A stretch of DNA of 64,000 bases, from positions 1 to 64,000 of the forward strand of contig NZ_NKUF01000005.1 of assembly GCF_003206495.1 (NCBI RefSeq). Direction: 5' to 3'. Position numbers and translations under genes: made by a program. A model generated the notes under the pieces. The model made no database searches and had not been told where the DNA came from. It saw only the letters and a program-made list of their open reading frames with translations. Of this stretch, positions 17,099 to 26,241 are shown in pieces. Origin of the DNA: Gluconacetobacter entanii. GTDB lineage: Bacteria > Pseudomonadota > Alphaproteobacteria > Acetobacterales > Acetobacteraceae. How positions within the stretch are numbered: the stretch's first letter is position 1; the number at the start of each line of letters is the position of its first letter.

Positions 17099-18592
17099 AT
17101 GACCTCTCAGCCTACTACTGCCGATTCCACCTATGATGTCGTCCTTGTCGGCGGCGGTATCATGAGCGCAACGCTCGGCGTGATGCTCAAACAGCTTGAA
17201 CCCAACCTGTCGATCGCGCTGTTCGGGCGTCTCGACGATGTCGCGCTCGAAAGTTCCAATGGATGGAACAATGCCGGCACCGGCCATTCCGCGCTGTGCG
17301 AACTCAACTATACCCCCATGGGCGCGGGGGGCGAGGTCGATATTTCCAAGGCCGTCAACGTCAACGAGGCCTTTCAGGTTTCACGCCAGTTCTGGTCCTA
17401 CCTGACGGAAAATGGCCTGATCGCCTCGCCGCGCGACTTCCTCAACCCCATTGCGCACATGAGCTTTGTATGGAGGCCGGAGAATGTCGATTTCCTCCAG
17501 CGTCGCTATAACGCGCTGAAGGACCATCCGCTGTTCGCGGGGATGTCCTATTCCACCGACACGGCGCAACTGGCGCAGTGGATGCCGCTGGTGATGGACG
17601 GGCGCACGGGTGGCACGCCGCTGGCGGCCACGCATCACCCGGCGGGCACGGATGTCAATTTCGGCGCGCTGACGCATCGCCTGGTCGATATCCTGACCGG
17701 TGGCCCGGGCTTTGACCTCAACCTCGCGCATGAGGTGACGGGCCTGCGGCAGTCCGGGTCGGGATGGACCGTGTCGGTGCAGGGCATGCATGACGGGGCA
17801 TCGCGCGATGTCGCGGCGCGGTTCGTGTTTGTCGGCGCGGGGGGCGGTGCGCTGCCGCTGCTGCAGAAAAGCGGCATCCCCGAGGCGCGCGGCATCGGCG
17901 GATTCCCCGTCAGCGGGCAGTTCCTGCGCTGCACCAACCCCGAAATCGTCGCCCGCCACCATGCCAAGGTCTATGGCAAGGCGTCGGTGGGCGCGCCGCC
18001 GATGTCGGTCCCGCACCTCGACACCCGTGTCATCGACGGGAAGGAAGGCCTGCTGTTCGGCCCGTATGCGGGCTTCTCCACCAAGTTCCTCAAGCAGGGG
18101 TCTTGGCTGGACCTGCCGCGTTCGATCCGCATGGACAATATCGGCGCGATGCTGGCGGTGGCGCGCGATAACATGCCGCTGACGAAATACCTGATCCAGC
18201 AGGTCATGCAGTCGAGCGAGGACCGCATGAAGGCCCTGCGCGATTTCGTGCCCGGCGCGCGCAGCAGCGACTGGGAACTGATTACCGCGGGCCAGCGCGT
18301 GCAGGTCATCAAGAAGGATCCGGTCAAGGGCGGCGTGCTGCAGTTCGGGACCGAGGTGGTGACCGGCGCGAATGGCACGATCGCGGGCCTGCTGGGCGCA
18401 TCGCCGGGGGCGTCTACGGCCGCGCCGATCATGCTGTCGGTCATCCAGCGCTGCTTTGCCGATCGCCTGCCGCAGTGGGAAGACCGCCTGCGCAAGATGA
18501 TCCCGTCCTATGGCAAGCGCCTGTCCGACGATGCCGCCCTGTGCGCGCGCACCCGCGACTGGACACGCCAGACGCTTCAGCTTGAAGGCTGA
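17099..18592 (+). CDS. mqo: Malate:quinone oxidoreductase
   Basis: A 497-residue FAD-dependent, membrane-peripheral enzyme that oxidises malate to oxaloacetate and passes electrons to quinone. The N-terminal FAD-binding block is VVLVGGGIMSATLGVMLKQL, followed by SSNGWNNAGTGHSALCELNY and NVNEAFQVSRQFW, all typical of MQO. It would serve the TCA cycle and respiratory chain in a bacterium that depends on quinone-linked dehydrogenases. The ATG at 17099 lies just before the flavin-binding strand; the open frame upstream is unlike the family. Confidence 0.94.
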   Translation: MTSQPTTADSTYDVVLVGGGIMSATLGVMLKQLEPNLSIALFGRLDDVALESSNGWNNAGTGHSALCELNYTPMGAGGEVDISKAVNVNEAFQVSRQFWSYLTENGLIASPRDFLNPIAHMSFVWRPENVDFLQRRYNALKDHPLFAGMSYSTDTAQLAQWMPLVMDGRTGGTPLAATHHPAGTDVNFGALTHRLVDILTGGPGFDLNLAHEVTGLRQSGSGWTVSVQGMHDGASRDVAARFVFVGAGGGALPLLQKSGIPEARGIGGFPVSGQFLRCTNPEIVARHHAKVYGKASVGAPPMSVPHLDTRVIDGKEGLLFGPYAGFSTKFLKQGSWLDLPRSIRMDNIGAMLAVARDNMPLTKYLIQQVMQSSEDRMKALRDFVPGARSSDWELITAGQRVQVIKKDPVKGGVLQFGTEVVTGANGTIAGLLGASPGASTAAPIMLSVIQRCFADRLPQWEDRLRKMIPSYGKRLSDDAALCARTRDWTRQTLQLEG

Positions 18593-18659
18593 TTTTTACG
18601 GGTGGCTTTTTCCGGGCGGCGTAGATGACTGCGCCGCCTGTAAAAGAAAATCATTCAGA

Positions 18660-18735
18660 AATTCTGGTGAAGCTTTTTTAAAGCTTCGAAGGGCGCTGCC
18701 TTTTTCGGGATAAAGGCAGCATCCGAAAAACTTTA
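18660..18735. repeat. Dispersed two-hairpin repeat, copy 3
   Basis: Same orientation as copy 1. Hairpin A: GAAGCTTT with AAAGCTTC (18669-18687). Hairpin B: GCTGCCTTT with AAAGGCAGC (18695-18720), diverged from the GCCGCC form in both arms so pairing is kept. A further hairpin, GGCGGCG (18615-18621) with CGCCGCC (18632-18638), lies just before it. It is placed between convergent mqo and the NYN gene. Confidence 0.83.
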
Positions 18736-18767
18736 ATTTTTCTTAATCTATTCTTCTGAAACGGTCG

Positions 18768-19379
18768 TCATTCTTCCGGAAGGTCGCTCAGGTGGTCGGC
18801 CGGGTGGCGGACCGGCGGCGCCGGGTTGGGCCGGTTGGCGCGGTTTTCGATCTGCCGACGGGTGAAATGCGATGCAATGTCGGCAAGTTCGATGAACTGG
18901 TCCGCCTGACGGCGCAGTTCATCGCCAATCAGCGGTGGCGAGGTCTTGATGGACGCGATGACCGTCGTACGCACGCCCTGACGCTGCACCGCCTCAAGCA
19001 GGCGGCGGAAATCCGCATCCCCGCTGAACAGCACGGCATGGTCGATCTTTGGCGCCATCTCCAGCATGTCCACGGCCAGTTCGATGTCCATGTTGCCCTT
19101 TACGCGCCGACGGCCCGTATGGTCGGTATATTCACGCGCCGTCTTCGTCACGAGGAAATAGCCGTTATAGACAAGCCAGTCCGTCAGTGGCTTGAGCGGG
19201 GAATATTCCTCCGTCTCCAGCACGGCTGAATAATAATAGGCGCGCAGGACATTCGATTTGGACCGGAAAAATGACAGCAGCTTGCGATAATCGACCTCGA
19301 AACCGAGGTTGCGTGACGCTGAATACAGGCTGGTTCCATCAATAAAAAGACAAAGCCGTTCCTGGGGCTGAAAGAACAT
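18768..19379 (-). CDS. NYN (LabA-like PIN) domain protein
   Basis: A 203-residue protein of the LabA/DUF88 group of PIN-like NYN domains, generally thought to be RNases. The acidic residues of the fold are in CLFIDGTSLY (near residue 13), GNMDIELAVDML and VLFSGDADFRRLL. VKGNMDIELAVDM and SGDADF are strong family blocks. A polar, Pro-rich tail (NPAPPVRHPADHLSDL) follows from about residue 180. Cellular target unknown. It is divergent from folK, and a 33-bp tandem duplication lies between them. Confidence 0.85.
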   Translation of the reverse strand: MFFQPQERLCLFIDGTSLYSASRNLGFEVDYRKLLSFFRSKSNVLRAYYYSAVLETEEYSPLKPLTDWLVYNGYFLVTKTAREYTDHTGRRRVKGNMDIELAVDMLEMAPKIDHAVLFSGDADFRRLLEAVQRQGVRTTVIASIKTSPPLIGDELRRQADQFIELADIASHFTRRQIENRANRPNPAPPVRHPADHLSDLPEE

Positions 19380-19485
19380 TAGAGGGTGTCCCTGAAAGAG
19401 GTAGCTTGATATGCCCGGCTGACGATTGAAAATTCCAATGGCTCTGGTCGTGGTCCGTCAGGAGGGAGGCCGGGGTGGGGTGCGC

Positions 19486-19551
19486 CCGGCCTGACATTGT
19501 CCATACCGATGTAGTCATCCGGCCTGACATTGTCCATACCGATGTAGTCAT
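19486..19551. repeat. Perfect 33-bp tandem direct repeat upstream of folK
   Basis: Two identical 33-base units at 19486-19518 and 19519-19551, each starting CCGGCCTGACATTG and ending GATGTAGTCAT. The repeat is in the divergent gap between the NYN gene and folK and ends 45 bases before folK. The period is a multiple of three, but the minus-strand frame through it (MTTSVWTMSGR twice) has no other support as a gene. A duplicated promoter or binding site is possible. Confidence 0.9.
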
Positions 19552-19596
19552 AAAGTTTGAGATAACAAATCATCCAGTCATGTTATTATTCATGAC

Positions 19597-20136
19597 ATGG
19601 ATACGCACGATATGGTGCCGGGTTCCGGCGGGCATTCAGCAGGCATCCTTGTGGCGGTGGGGGCGAACCTGTCCCGCCGCACGGTGGAAGGGCCATTGCA
19701 GACTTGCCACTGGGCTGTGGCGGAAATAGGGCACATTGACACAATTCGGGTGGAGGCGGTCTCCTGCTGGTATGAAAGCGCGCCGATCCCGCCCTCGGGG
19801 CAGCCCCCCTATGTCAACGGGATGGTGCGACTGAGTGGCGATATCACACCCGAAGCCCTCCTGTCTGCCCTGCAGGACATCGAGGCGCGGGCCGGGCGCG
19901 TACGCACGATCGCCAATGCCGCCCGCCCGCTGGACCTGGACATCATCGCGATGGGCGACCTTGTGCGCGCCGGTCCCGATCCCATCGTGCCGCATCCGCG
20001 CGCCTGCCTGCGTGCCTTCGTGCTGCTGCCGCTGCGCGATGTCGCCCCAGACTGGCGCGATCCCGTCAGCGGGAAGGGGATCGACATCCTGCTCGCCCGC
20101 GTGGCGGACCAGCAGATCACCCGCCTGCCGGGCTGA
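19597..20136 (+). CDS. folK: 2-amino-4-hydroxy-6-hydroxymethyldihydropteridine diphosphokinase
   Basis: A 179-residue enzyme that adds pyrophosphate from ATP to the pterin in folate synthesis. Family blocks: ILVAVGANL at the start of the fold, WYESAPIPPSGQPPYVNGMV, ARPLDLDII with the Mg-binding Asp pair, and PHPRACLRAFVLLPL. The N-terminal 15 or so residues before the fold are polar. A shorter start within the first 20 codons cannot be ruled out. It precedes rpoZ and rsh on the same strand. Other folate genes are not nearby. Confidence 0.92.
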   Translation: MDTHDMVPGSGGHSAGILVAVGANLSRRTVEGPLQTCHWAVAEIGHIDTIRVEAVSCWYESAPIPPSGQPPYVNGMVRLSGDITPEALLSALQDIEARAGRVRTIANAARPLDLDIIAMGDLVRAGPDPIVPHPRACLRAFVLLPLRDVAPDWRDPVSGKGIDILLARVADQQITRLPG

Positions 20137-20231
20137 GCGCATAAGAGCGTGCTTGCGTTGTGGAACGGGGGGGAGTATTCCATCTTGTTCCACCGATATA
20201 TTGTTCCATAGAGAAACCGGAGTCTGGCCTG

Positions 20232-20627
20232 ATGGCACGCGTCACTGTCGAGGACTGCGTTGAGCGGGTTCCCAACCGCTTTGAACTGGTGCTGCTGGCG
20301 GCCCAGCGCGCCCGCGCCCTGTCGCGCGGCGAAGAACTGACGATCGATCGCGACAACGACAAGAATCCCGTCGTCGCCCTGCGTGAGATTGCGGACCAGA
20401 CGATCAGTCTGGACCAGGTCAAGAGCGACCTGCTGCGTTCGCTGGCCCGCGCGCCCGAGCCCGAGCCCGCCGACGAGGAAGTCGTGGACCTGATCCCGAC
20501 GGAACAGAACATCTTTGGCCTGCAGGATGTCTCCGCCGAGGAGGAAGCCCGCCACACGGCAGGCATGACGGCAGAGGAACTCGAGGCTACGATCGAGGCG
20601 GAACTCGGCGGTCGGGGTTCGCGATAG
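20232..20627 (+). CDS. rpoZ: RNA polymerase omega subunit
   Basis: A 131-residue protein with the canonical omega start [20 protein letters not shown], then [12 protein letters not shown] and [10 protein letters not shown]. Omega helps assemble RNA polymerase and takes part in ppGpp sensing. The C-terminal half is a longer acidic tail ([22 protein letters not shown]) than in E. coli, as is usual in alphaproteobacteria. It lies 24 bases before the rsh gene, the classical rpoZ-spoT arrangement that links ppGpp synthesis to its polymerase target. Confidence 0.95.
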   Translation: MARVTVEDCVERVPNRFELVLLAAQRARALSRGEELTIDRDNDKNPVVALREIADQTISLDQVKSDLLRSLARAPEPEPADEEVVDLIPTEQNIFGLQDVSAEEEARHTAGMTAEELEATIEAELGGRGSR

Positions 20628-20651
20628 CATTCTTGACGGAAGGGGACGGAT

Positions 20652-22997
20652 GTGACGGATCGGGTCGGCTCTGAAACGACGGCTTCCCTCATGTCCCCTG
20701 CCATGCCTGCCACGCAGGCCCCGTCACACGGCGCGGCGGATGCCGTGCCTGCCGTGACGGCGGAGGCCGCACCACCGCCGGCCGGACGGGTCATTTCCTG
20801 TGACGGGCTGATCCGGCGCATCCAGGCCTATGACCCCGGCGCCGACATCGACCTGATCCGCCGCGCGTTCGACGTGGCGTACAGGGCGCATGAGGGACAG
20901 GCCCGCGACAACGGCGATCCCTACATCACCCATCCGCTTGCGGTGGCGAACATCCTGGCCGGGTTCCGGCTGGATGCGGCCTCCATCGCGACGGCGCTGC
21001 TCCATGACACGATCGAGGATACCGGCGTCACTCAGGCGCAGTTGCGCACGCAGTTCGGGCCGACCATCGCGGAACTCGTCGATGGCGTGACCAAGCTGAC
21101 GCGGCTGGAGCTTCAGTCCGACCGCACCAAGCAGGCGGAGAATTTCCGCAAGCTCGTGCTCGCGATGTCCAAGGACATCCGCGTCCTGATCGTCAAGCTT
21201 GCGGACCGTCTGCACAACATGCGTACGCTGCATTACGTGCAGCGCCTTGACCGCCGGCAGCGCATCGCGCGCGAAACCATGGAAATCTACGCCCCGCTTG
21301 CCGATCGTATCGGCATGGAGAAGGTGAAGGTCGAACTGCAGAACCTCTCCTTTGCGGAACTTGAGCCCGAGGCGATGGCTACCATCCGTGCCCGCCTGAA
21401 CTACCTGCGCGGGCAGGGTGCGGACGTGATCGAGGAAATCCGCCACGAACTGCAGAACCTGTGCGCGGAAGCCGGGCTGAAGGGCGTGGAGGTCACGGGG
21501 CGGGAGAAGACGCCCTATTCCATCTGGGAGAAGATGCAGCGGCGCAATGTCGCGTTTGAGCAGTTGTCCGACATCATGGCGTTCCGCATCATCGTCCCCT
21601 CGCGGGAGGGATGCTACGTCACGCTCGGCGCCGTGCATGCGGCCTATCCCGTGATCGCGGGGCGGTTCAAGGATTACATCTCCACCCCCAAGGTCAACGG
21701 CTACCAGAGCCTGCATACCGGGGTTACGCTGCGCCATCCGCGCAACCAGAAGATCGAGGTGCAGATCCGCACGGCGGAAATGCATGATGTCGCGGAAAAC
21801 GGCGTCGCCTCGCACTGGCTGTACAAGCAGGGCGGCGACGGGAAGGTGGAGGACGCCTCGCACGTGGTCTCTGGCCTGCGCTGGGTTCAGGACCTGCTCG
21901 ACATCCTCGAGGACTCGGCCGCGCCGGACGAATTCCTCGAAAATACCAAGCTCGAACTCTATCAGGACCAGGTGTTCTGCTTCACGCCGAAGGGACAGTT
22001 GATTTCCCTGCCGCGTGGGGCAACGCCGATCGACTTTGCCTATGCCGTGCACAGCCAGGTGGGCGACAGTTGCGTCGGCGCGCGCATCAACGGCCGCCTG
22101 ATGCCCCTGCGCCACGAACTGCAGAATGGCGACCAGGTGGAGATCATGACCGCGCGCGGCGGCACGCCGTCGCCGTCGTGGGAGCGCTTCGTCGTCACCG
22201 GCAAGGCCCGTGCGCGCATCCGCCGCCATGTCGCGCTGCAGCAGCGTGAAACGCACCTCGACAGCGGGCGTGTCGCCCTCGCCAAGTCGTTCCGGCAGGA
22301 AGGCGTGGACGGGTCGGAAAAGGTGCTCGAATCCCAGCTCAAGGACCTGCGCCTGTCGTCGGTGGCGGACCTGTATGTGGCGGTGGGCAACGGCAACCTG
22401 TCCGCGCGTGAGGTGGTGCAGGCGGCCTATCCCGAACTGCGCCGTGCGCCGCGTGCGCCGCGCATGGTGCCCGGCCTGTCGATGCGCGCGGCCGAAAGCA
22501 CGACGTCCTTTTCCGCGGCCCGGCGCAAGAACGCGGCCGGCATGGCGCTGGCGGGCGTGGGCGCGGGGATGGCGGTGCATTTCGCGGGCTGCTGCCATCC
22601 GCTGCCGGGGGACCGTATCGTGGGCATCGTCTCCACCGGCAAGGGGATCACGGTCCATGCGCAGGGATGCCAGACGCTGGAGACGTTCGCGGCCACGCCC
22701 GAACGCTTCATGGACCTGAACTGGGATTACGACCTGATCGCGCGCAACGCGGGTGGCACCCATGTCGGGCGGTTGAGTGTAGTGACCGCCAACGAACCTT
22801 CGGTCCTTGCGACGCTGACGAACATCGCGACCAAGCATGAAGGCGTGATGGTGAACCTGCGCATCGTCAACCGGCAACTGGAATTCATGGAGATCCTTGC
22901 CGATATCGAGGTGCGCGACCTGCGCCACCTGTCGGCCATCATGGCGGCGCTGCGGGCGGAAACCGGTGTCGTGCAGGTGGAGCGCGCCAAGGGATGA
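20652..22997 (+). CDS. Bifunctional (p)ppGpp synthetase/hydrolase (RelA/SpoT homologue)
   Basis: A 781-residue Rsh protein; GTG start at 20652 with AAGGGGA upstream. Domains in order: HD hydrolase (THPLAVANILAGF, LLHDTIEDTGVT), RelA/SpoT synthetase (REKTPYSIWEKM, FKDYISTPKVNGYQSLHT), TGS (CFTPKGQLISLPRGATPIDFA), a conserved Cys/His-containing region (FAGCCHPLPGDRIVGI) and a C-terminal ACT domain (about residues 705-781). The HD motif is intact, so both making and breaking of the alarmone are expected. An Ala/Pro-rich extension of about 50 residues precedes the HD domain. This is probably the cell's only long Rsh, as in most alphaproteobacteria. Confidence 0.95.
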   Translation: MTDRVGSETTASLMSPAMPATQAPSHGAADAVPAVTAEAAPPPAGRVISCDGLIRRIQAYDPGADIDLIRRAFDVAYRAHEGQARDNGDPYITHPLAVANILAGFRLDAASIATALLHDTIEDTGVTQAQLRTQFGPTIAELVDGVTKLTRLELQSDRTKQAENFRKLVLAMSKDIRVLIVKLADRLHNMRTLHYVQRLDRRQRIARETMEIYAPLADRIGMEKVKVELQNLSFAELEPEAMATIRARLNYLRGQGADVIEEIRHELQNLCAEAGLKGVEVTGREKTPYSIWEKMQRRNVAFEQLSDIMAFRIIVPSREGCYVTLGAVHAAYPVIAGRFKDYISTPKVNGYQSLHTGVTLRHPRNQKIEVQIRTAEMHDVAENGVASHWLYKQGGDGKVEDASHVVSGLRWVQDLLDILEDSAAPDEFLENTKLELYQDQVFCFTPKGQLISLPRGATPIDFAYAVHSQVGDSCVGARINGRLMPLRHELQNGDQVEIMTARGGTPSPSWERFVVTGKARARIRRHVALQQRETHLDSGRVALAKSFRQEGVDGSEKVLESQLKDLRLSSVADLYVAVGNGNLSAREVVQAAYPELRRAPRAPRMVPGLSMRAAESTTSFSAARRKNAAGMALAGVGAGMAVHFAGCCHPLPGDRIVGIVSTGKGITVHAQGCQTLETFAATPERFMDLNWDYDLIARNAGGTHVGRLSVVTANEPSVLATLTNIATKHEGVMVNLRIVNRQLEFMEILADIEVRDLRHLSAIMAALRAETGVVQVERAKG

Positions 22998-23027
22998 CTG
23001 GGAACTGGCAATGAGGCATCTGCCGTC

Positions 23028-23441
23028 ATGATGATCGGGATCGGCTCGGACCTGTGTGACATCCGCCGGGTCGAGCGTGTCCTCGCCCGGCACGGCGCCC
23101 GGTTCGAGGCGCGGGTCTTTACCCCGCGTGAACGTGCCGTGGCCGACCGGCGTTCGGGGCAGGCCCGGCTTGGCACCTACGCCAAGCGCTGGGCGGCGAA
23201 GGAAGCCTGCGCCAAGGCGCTGGGCACCGGGTTCGCCCGGGGGGTGTACCATCGCGACCTCGGCGTGGAAAACCTGGCCGGGGGGCAGCCTGTCATGGTG
23301 CTGTCGGGTGGGGCGCGCGCGCGGCTTGATGAACTCGTGCCGGCGGGATATGCGCCGCGCATCATGGTGACGATGACGGACGAATATCCCTATGCCTTCG
23401 CCCAGGTCGTCATCGTGGCGGATGCCGCCCCATCTTCCTGA
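23028..23441 (+). CDS. acpS: Holo-[acyl-carrier-protein] synthase
   Basis: A 137-residue enzyme that attaches the 4'-phosphopantetheine arm of CoA to acyl carrier protein. The Mg-binding Asp is in [14 protein letters not shown], and the second signature is [18 protein letters not shown] with the catalytic Glu. Length is typical. It follows rsh by 30 bases and precedes lepB, matching the common acpS-lepB-rnc-era order of alphaproteobacteria. Confidence 0.94.
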   Translation: MMIGIGSDLCDIRRVERVLARHGARFEARVFTPRERAVADRRSGQARLGTYAKRWAAKEACAKALGTGFARGVYHRDLGVENLAGGQPVMVLSGGARARLDELVPAGYAPRIMVTMTDEYPYAFAQVVIVADAAPSS

Positions 23442-23551
23442 TCGTCCCATGCATGGCCGCCCATGCTTGACAGGGCATGGCCCCGTGGGCTTGATCGCCA
23501 GAATATGCGCCCGGTGCCGTATTGCGCCCGGTCGAGCACGAAGCCGGATTT

Positions 23552-24370
23552 ATGAAGAACATGTCGAGCGATGACCCCCAGACGCCAACTGTCCTGACGA
23601 CCTCCCCCTCCACGGGGACGCGCGGCATGCTGGAACTCCTGCGTACTGTCGTGGTTGCTGGCGCGATCGCGATTTTCGTGCGCACCGCCCTGTTCGAACC
23701 GTTCAATATCCCGTCCGGTTCGATGATCCCGACATTGCAGGTGGGGGATTATGTGTGGGTCGCCAAATACAGCTATGGCTACTCCCACTTCTCCCTGCCG
23801 CTGTCGCCCAACCTGTTCAGCGGCCGCATCTTCGGCAGTGAACCGCATCGTGGCGATGTGGCGGTGTTCCGCTTCACCAAGGACACGTCCATCGATTACA
23901 TCAAGCGGGTGATCGGCCTGCCGGGGGACCGCATCCAGATGCGCGAGGGGCAGCTTTACCTGAACGGTGAACTCGTCCCCCGCACGTCGGAGGGCGAGTA
24001 TGTCGCGGTGGACGAACATCACACCCGCATGGAGGGCGAGCGCTATCGCGAGGACCTGCCCGGCAGCGATGGCCGTCCGGTGGTGTCGCACGACATCCTG
24101 AAGCTGACGGATGAGGGGGACAAGAACGATACCCCCGAATATGTCGTCCCGCCGGGCTATTTCTTCGTCATGGGCGACAACCGCGACGACAGCGCCGACA
24201 GTCGTTTCATGGGCGACGCGCCACAGGATCTTGGCTTCGTGCCGATGGAGAACCTCGTGGGGCAGGCCAAGTGGATCTTCCTGTCGGTGGATTCGCAGTA
24301 TCCGACGTGGGAATTCTGGAAATGGCCCACGGAAATCCGGTGGGGACGCCTGTTTTCGGGGGTGCACTGA
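23552..24370 (+). CDS. lepB: Signal peptidase I
   Basis: A 272-residue inner-membrane protease that removes signal peptides from exported proteins. A single N-terminal membrane anchor (VVVAGAIAIFVRTALFEPF) is followed by the catalytic Ser in NIPSGSMIPTLQVGDYV and the general-base Lys in IDYIKRVIGLPGDRIQM. The C-terminal FVMGDNRDDSADSRF box is complete. The ATG at 23552 is chosen; an in-frame TTG at 23522 would add ten residues. It ends two bases before rnc starts. Confidence 0.94.
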   Translation: MKNMSSDDPQTPTVLTTSPSTGTRGMLELLRTVVVAGAIAIFVRTALFEPFNIPSGSMIPTLQVGDYVWVAKYSYGYSHFSLPLSPNLFSGRIFGSEPHRGDVAVFRFTKDTSIDYIKRVIGLPGDRIQMREGQLYLNGELVPRTSEGEYVAVDEHHTRMEGERYREDLPGSDGRPVVSHDILKLTDEGDKNDTPEYVVPPGYFFVMGDNRDDSADSRFMGDAPQDLGFVPMENLVGQAKWIFLSVDSQYPTWEFWKWPTEIRWGRLFSGVH

Positions 24371-24372
24371 TC

Positions 24373-25107
24373 ATGGAGGCGTCCAGCAGTGCCACGACCG
24401 AATTCGAACGGATCGAGGCGTATGTCGGCTATTCCTTCCATAACCCCGCCCTGCTGCGGGAGGCGCTGACCCATCGCTCCGCCGCCCACCAGCGCAGCAG
24501 CGCGGTCGGGCGGCGCACGCGCCAGTCGGTGGCGCGGCGTGGGGCGGGGTCGAATGAACGGCTGGAGTTCATTGGCGATCGCGTGCTCGGCCTGTTGATG
24601 GCGGAATGGCTGCTTGAACGTTTCCCTGACGAGCAGGAAGGCGCGCTTGGCCCGCGCCACGCGCACCTTGTCTCGCGCACGGTGCTGGCCCGCATCGCCG
24701 AGGAGATGGCCCTGCCGCCCGCCCTTGACGTGGCGGAGCATGAGGCCCGCGCCGGCGTGCGCCAGATGGCCAACGTGCTGGCCGACGCGGTGGAGGCGAT
24801 CCTGGGTGCGATCTACCTTGATGGTGGGCTGGAGCCTGCCCGCGCCTTCGTCCGCCGCGCATGGAACGACGCCATCGTGGCGCAGGCCCGCCCGCCCAAG
24901 GACCCCAAGACCGCATTGCAGGAATGGGTGCTGGCGCGGGGACTGCCGCTGCCGGTGTACAAGGTGGTCTCCACCGACGGCCCGTCGCATGCGCCGCGCT
25001 TCGTGATTTCGGTGGAGGCATCGGGACGGCGCGGCGAAGGCGTTGCAGGCAGCAAGCGCGCCGCCGAAAGCGAGGCCGCGGCAAGGCTGCTCAGCCAGTT
25101 TGGCTGA
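24373..25107 (+). CDS. rnc: Ribonuclease III
   Basis: A 244-residue double-strand-specific RNase for rRNA and mRNA processing. The catalytic domain has the signature NERLEFIGDRVLGL and the second acidic cluster in LADAVEAILGAIYLDGG. The C-terminal double-stranded-RNA-binding domain starts near residue 172 (PKTALQEWVLARGLPLPVY) and ends with GSKRAAESEAAARLL. An extra Arg/Ser-rich insert (about residues 40-56, SSAVGRRTRQSVARRG) lies just before the signature. It sits between lepB and era, a conserved trio. Confidence 0.95.
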   Translation: MEASSSATTEFERIEAYVGYSFHNPALLREALTHRSAAHQRSSAVGRRTRQSVARRGAGSNERLEFIGDRVLGLLMAEWLLERFPDEQEGALGPRHAHLVSRTVLARIAEEMALPPALDVAEHEARAGVRQMANVLADAVEAILGAIYLDGGLEPARAFVRRAWNDAIVAQARPPKDPKTALQEWVLARGLPLPVYKVVSTDGPSHAPRFVISVEASGRRGEGVAGSKRAAESEAAARLLSQFG

Positions 25108-25184
25108 CGCCGTGCGCGTCCATGGTGGCGCGGGCACACAGAATAGAACACTCGGGACGGCCATCGCTGCCGTGGGAATGACAG

Positions 25185-26093
25185 ATGCCGGAACATGAAG
25201 ACATGACGACCCGCTGCGGTTTCGTCGCCATCGTGGGGGCGCCCAATGCGGGCAAGTCCACGCTGCTGAACCGCATGGCGGGGACCAAGCTGTCGATCGT
25301 CAGCCCCAAGGCGCAGACGACGCGGTTCCGGGTGCTGGGAATCCTGATGCGCAACAACGCGCAGATGCTGCTGGTGGATACGCCGGGCATCTTCCGCCCG
25401 CGCCGCATGCTTGATCGTGCGATGGTCGCGGCCGCCTGGACCGGGGCGGAGGACGCGGACATCACGCTGCTGATCGTCGATGCGCGCGCGGGCCTGACCG
25501 AGGATGTGCGCGAGATCGTCTCCCAACTGGCGCAGCGCAACCGCCGGGTGTGGCTGGTGCTGAACAAGACCGACCTGATGAAGCGCGACGCGCTGCTGCC
25601 CCTGACGGCGGAACTGTCGGGCCTGCTGCCGGTGGAGCACGTGTTCATGATCAGCGCGCGTTCGGGGCAGGGGGTGGATGACCTGATGGACCGGATGGCC
25701 GCCGAACTGCCGGTGGGGCCGTACCTGTATCCCGAAGACGACCTGACGGACCTGCCCGATCGCCTGCTGGCCGCCGAACTGGTGCGCGAGCAGATCTTCC
25801 TGCAGACGCATGAGGAAGTCCCCTATGCCGCCACGGCGGAGACCGAGAGCTTTCAGGAGCGCCCGGACGGGTCGGTGCGGATCGAGGTCACGATCTATGT
25901 CGCGCGTGCGTCGCACAAGGCGATCCTGATCGGGGAGCGCGGGTCGCGGATTCGCAGTATTGGCGAACGCGCGCGCAAGGAACTTTCGCGCCTGCTGGAC
26001 CGGCCGTGCCACCTGTTCCTCAATGTGAAGGAACGCTCCGGCTGGGATGAGGAACGCGCCCGCCTGCGTGCCATCGGCCTCGACGACGCCTGA
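25185..26093 (+). CDS. era: GTPase Era
   Basis: A 302-residue GTPase that binds 16S rRNA during 30S subunit assembly. G motifs: GAPNAGKSTLLNRM (G1), TTRFRV (G2), DTPGIF (G3) and NKTDL (G4). The C-terminal KH RNA-binding domain has ILIGERGSRIRSIGERARKE. The ATG at 25185 is used; an ATG 18 bases downstream (MTTRCGFVAI) is an alternative with similar support. It is the last gene of the acpS-lepB-rnc-era group. Confidence 0.95.
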   Translation: MPEHEDMTTRCGFVAIVGAPNAGKSTLLNRMAGTKLSIVSPKAQTTRFRVLGILMRNNAQMLLVDTPGIFRPRRMLDRAMVAAAWTGAEDADITLLIVDARAGLTEDVREIVSQLAQRNRRVWLVLNKTDLMKRDALLPLTAELSGLLPVEHVFMISARSGQGVDDLMDRMAAELPVGPYLYPEDDLTDLPDRLLAAELVREQIFLQTHEEVPYAATAETESFQERPDGSVRIEVTIYVARASHKAILIGERGSRIRSIGERARKELSRLLDRPCHLFLNVKERSGWDEERARLRAIGLDDA

Positions 26094-26224
26094 CGCCCCG
26101 GCCCCGCATGGTGGTGCGGGATTCGCGGTGCGCAGGGGGATCGCGGATCGGTGATGCGCCGCGTGGCGCATGAAACGCGGCGGCCATGTCCTGATTGCCG
26201 CATTATCGGCATCGTGTGCTTGTG

Positions 26225-26241
26225 AGGGGGGCGAACCCCCT
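26225..26241. promoter_or_regulatory. Palindrome and possible promoter upstream of pyrH
   Basis: AGGGGG and CCCCCT form a short stem around the loop GCGAA. It sits between a possible -35 (TTGTGA, 26220) and a possible -10 (TATGAC or TATATG, 26241-26248). It may be an operator within the pyrH promoter or only the era terminator stem without a T-run. Confidence 0.25.

Noticed and set aside
19339-19551. Minus-strand frame through the 33-bp repeat encoding a repeated 11-residue unit
   Set aside because: Frame stays open only because the repeat length is a multiple of three; it overlaps the NYN gene start and has no ribosome-binding site.
20724-23450. 908-codon open frame antisense to the ppGpp synthetase gene
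   Set aside because: Shadow of a real gene with complete HD, synthetase, TGS and ACT motifs on the plus strand.
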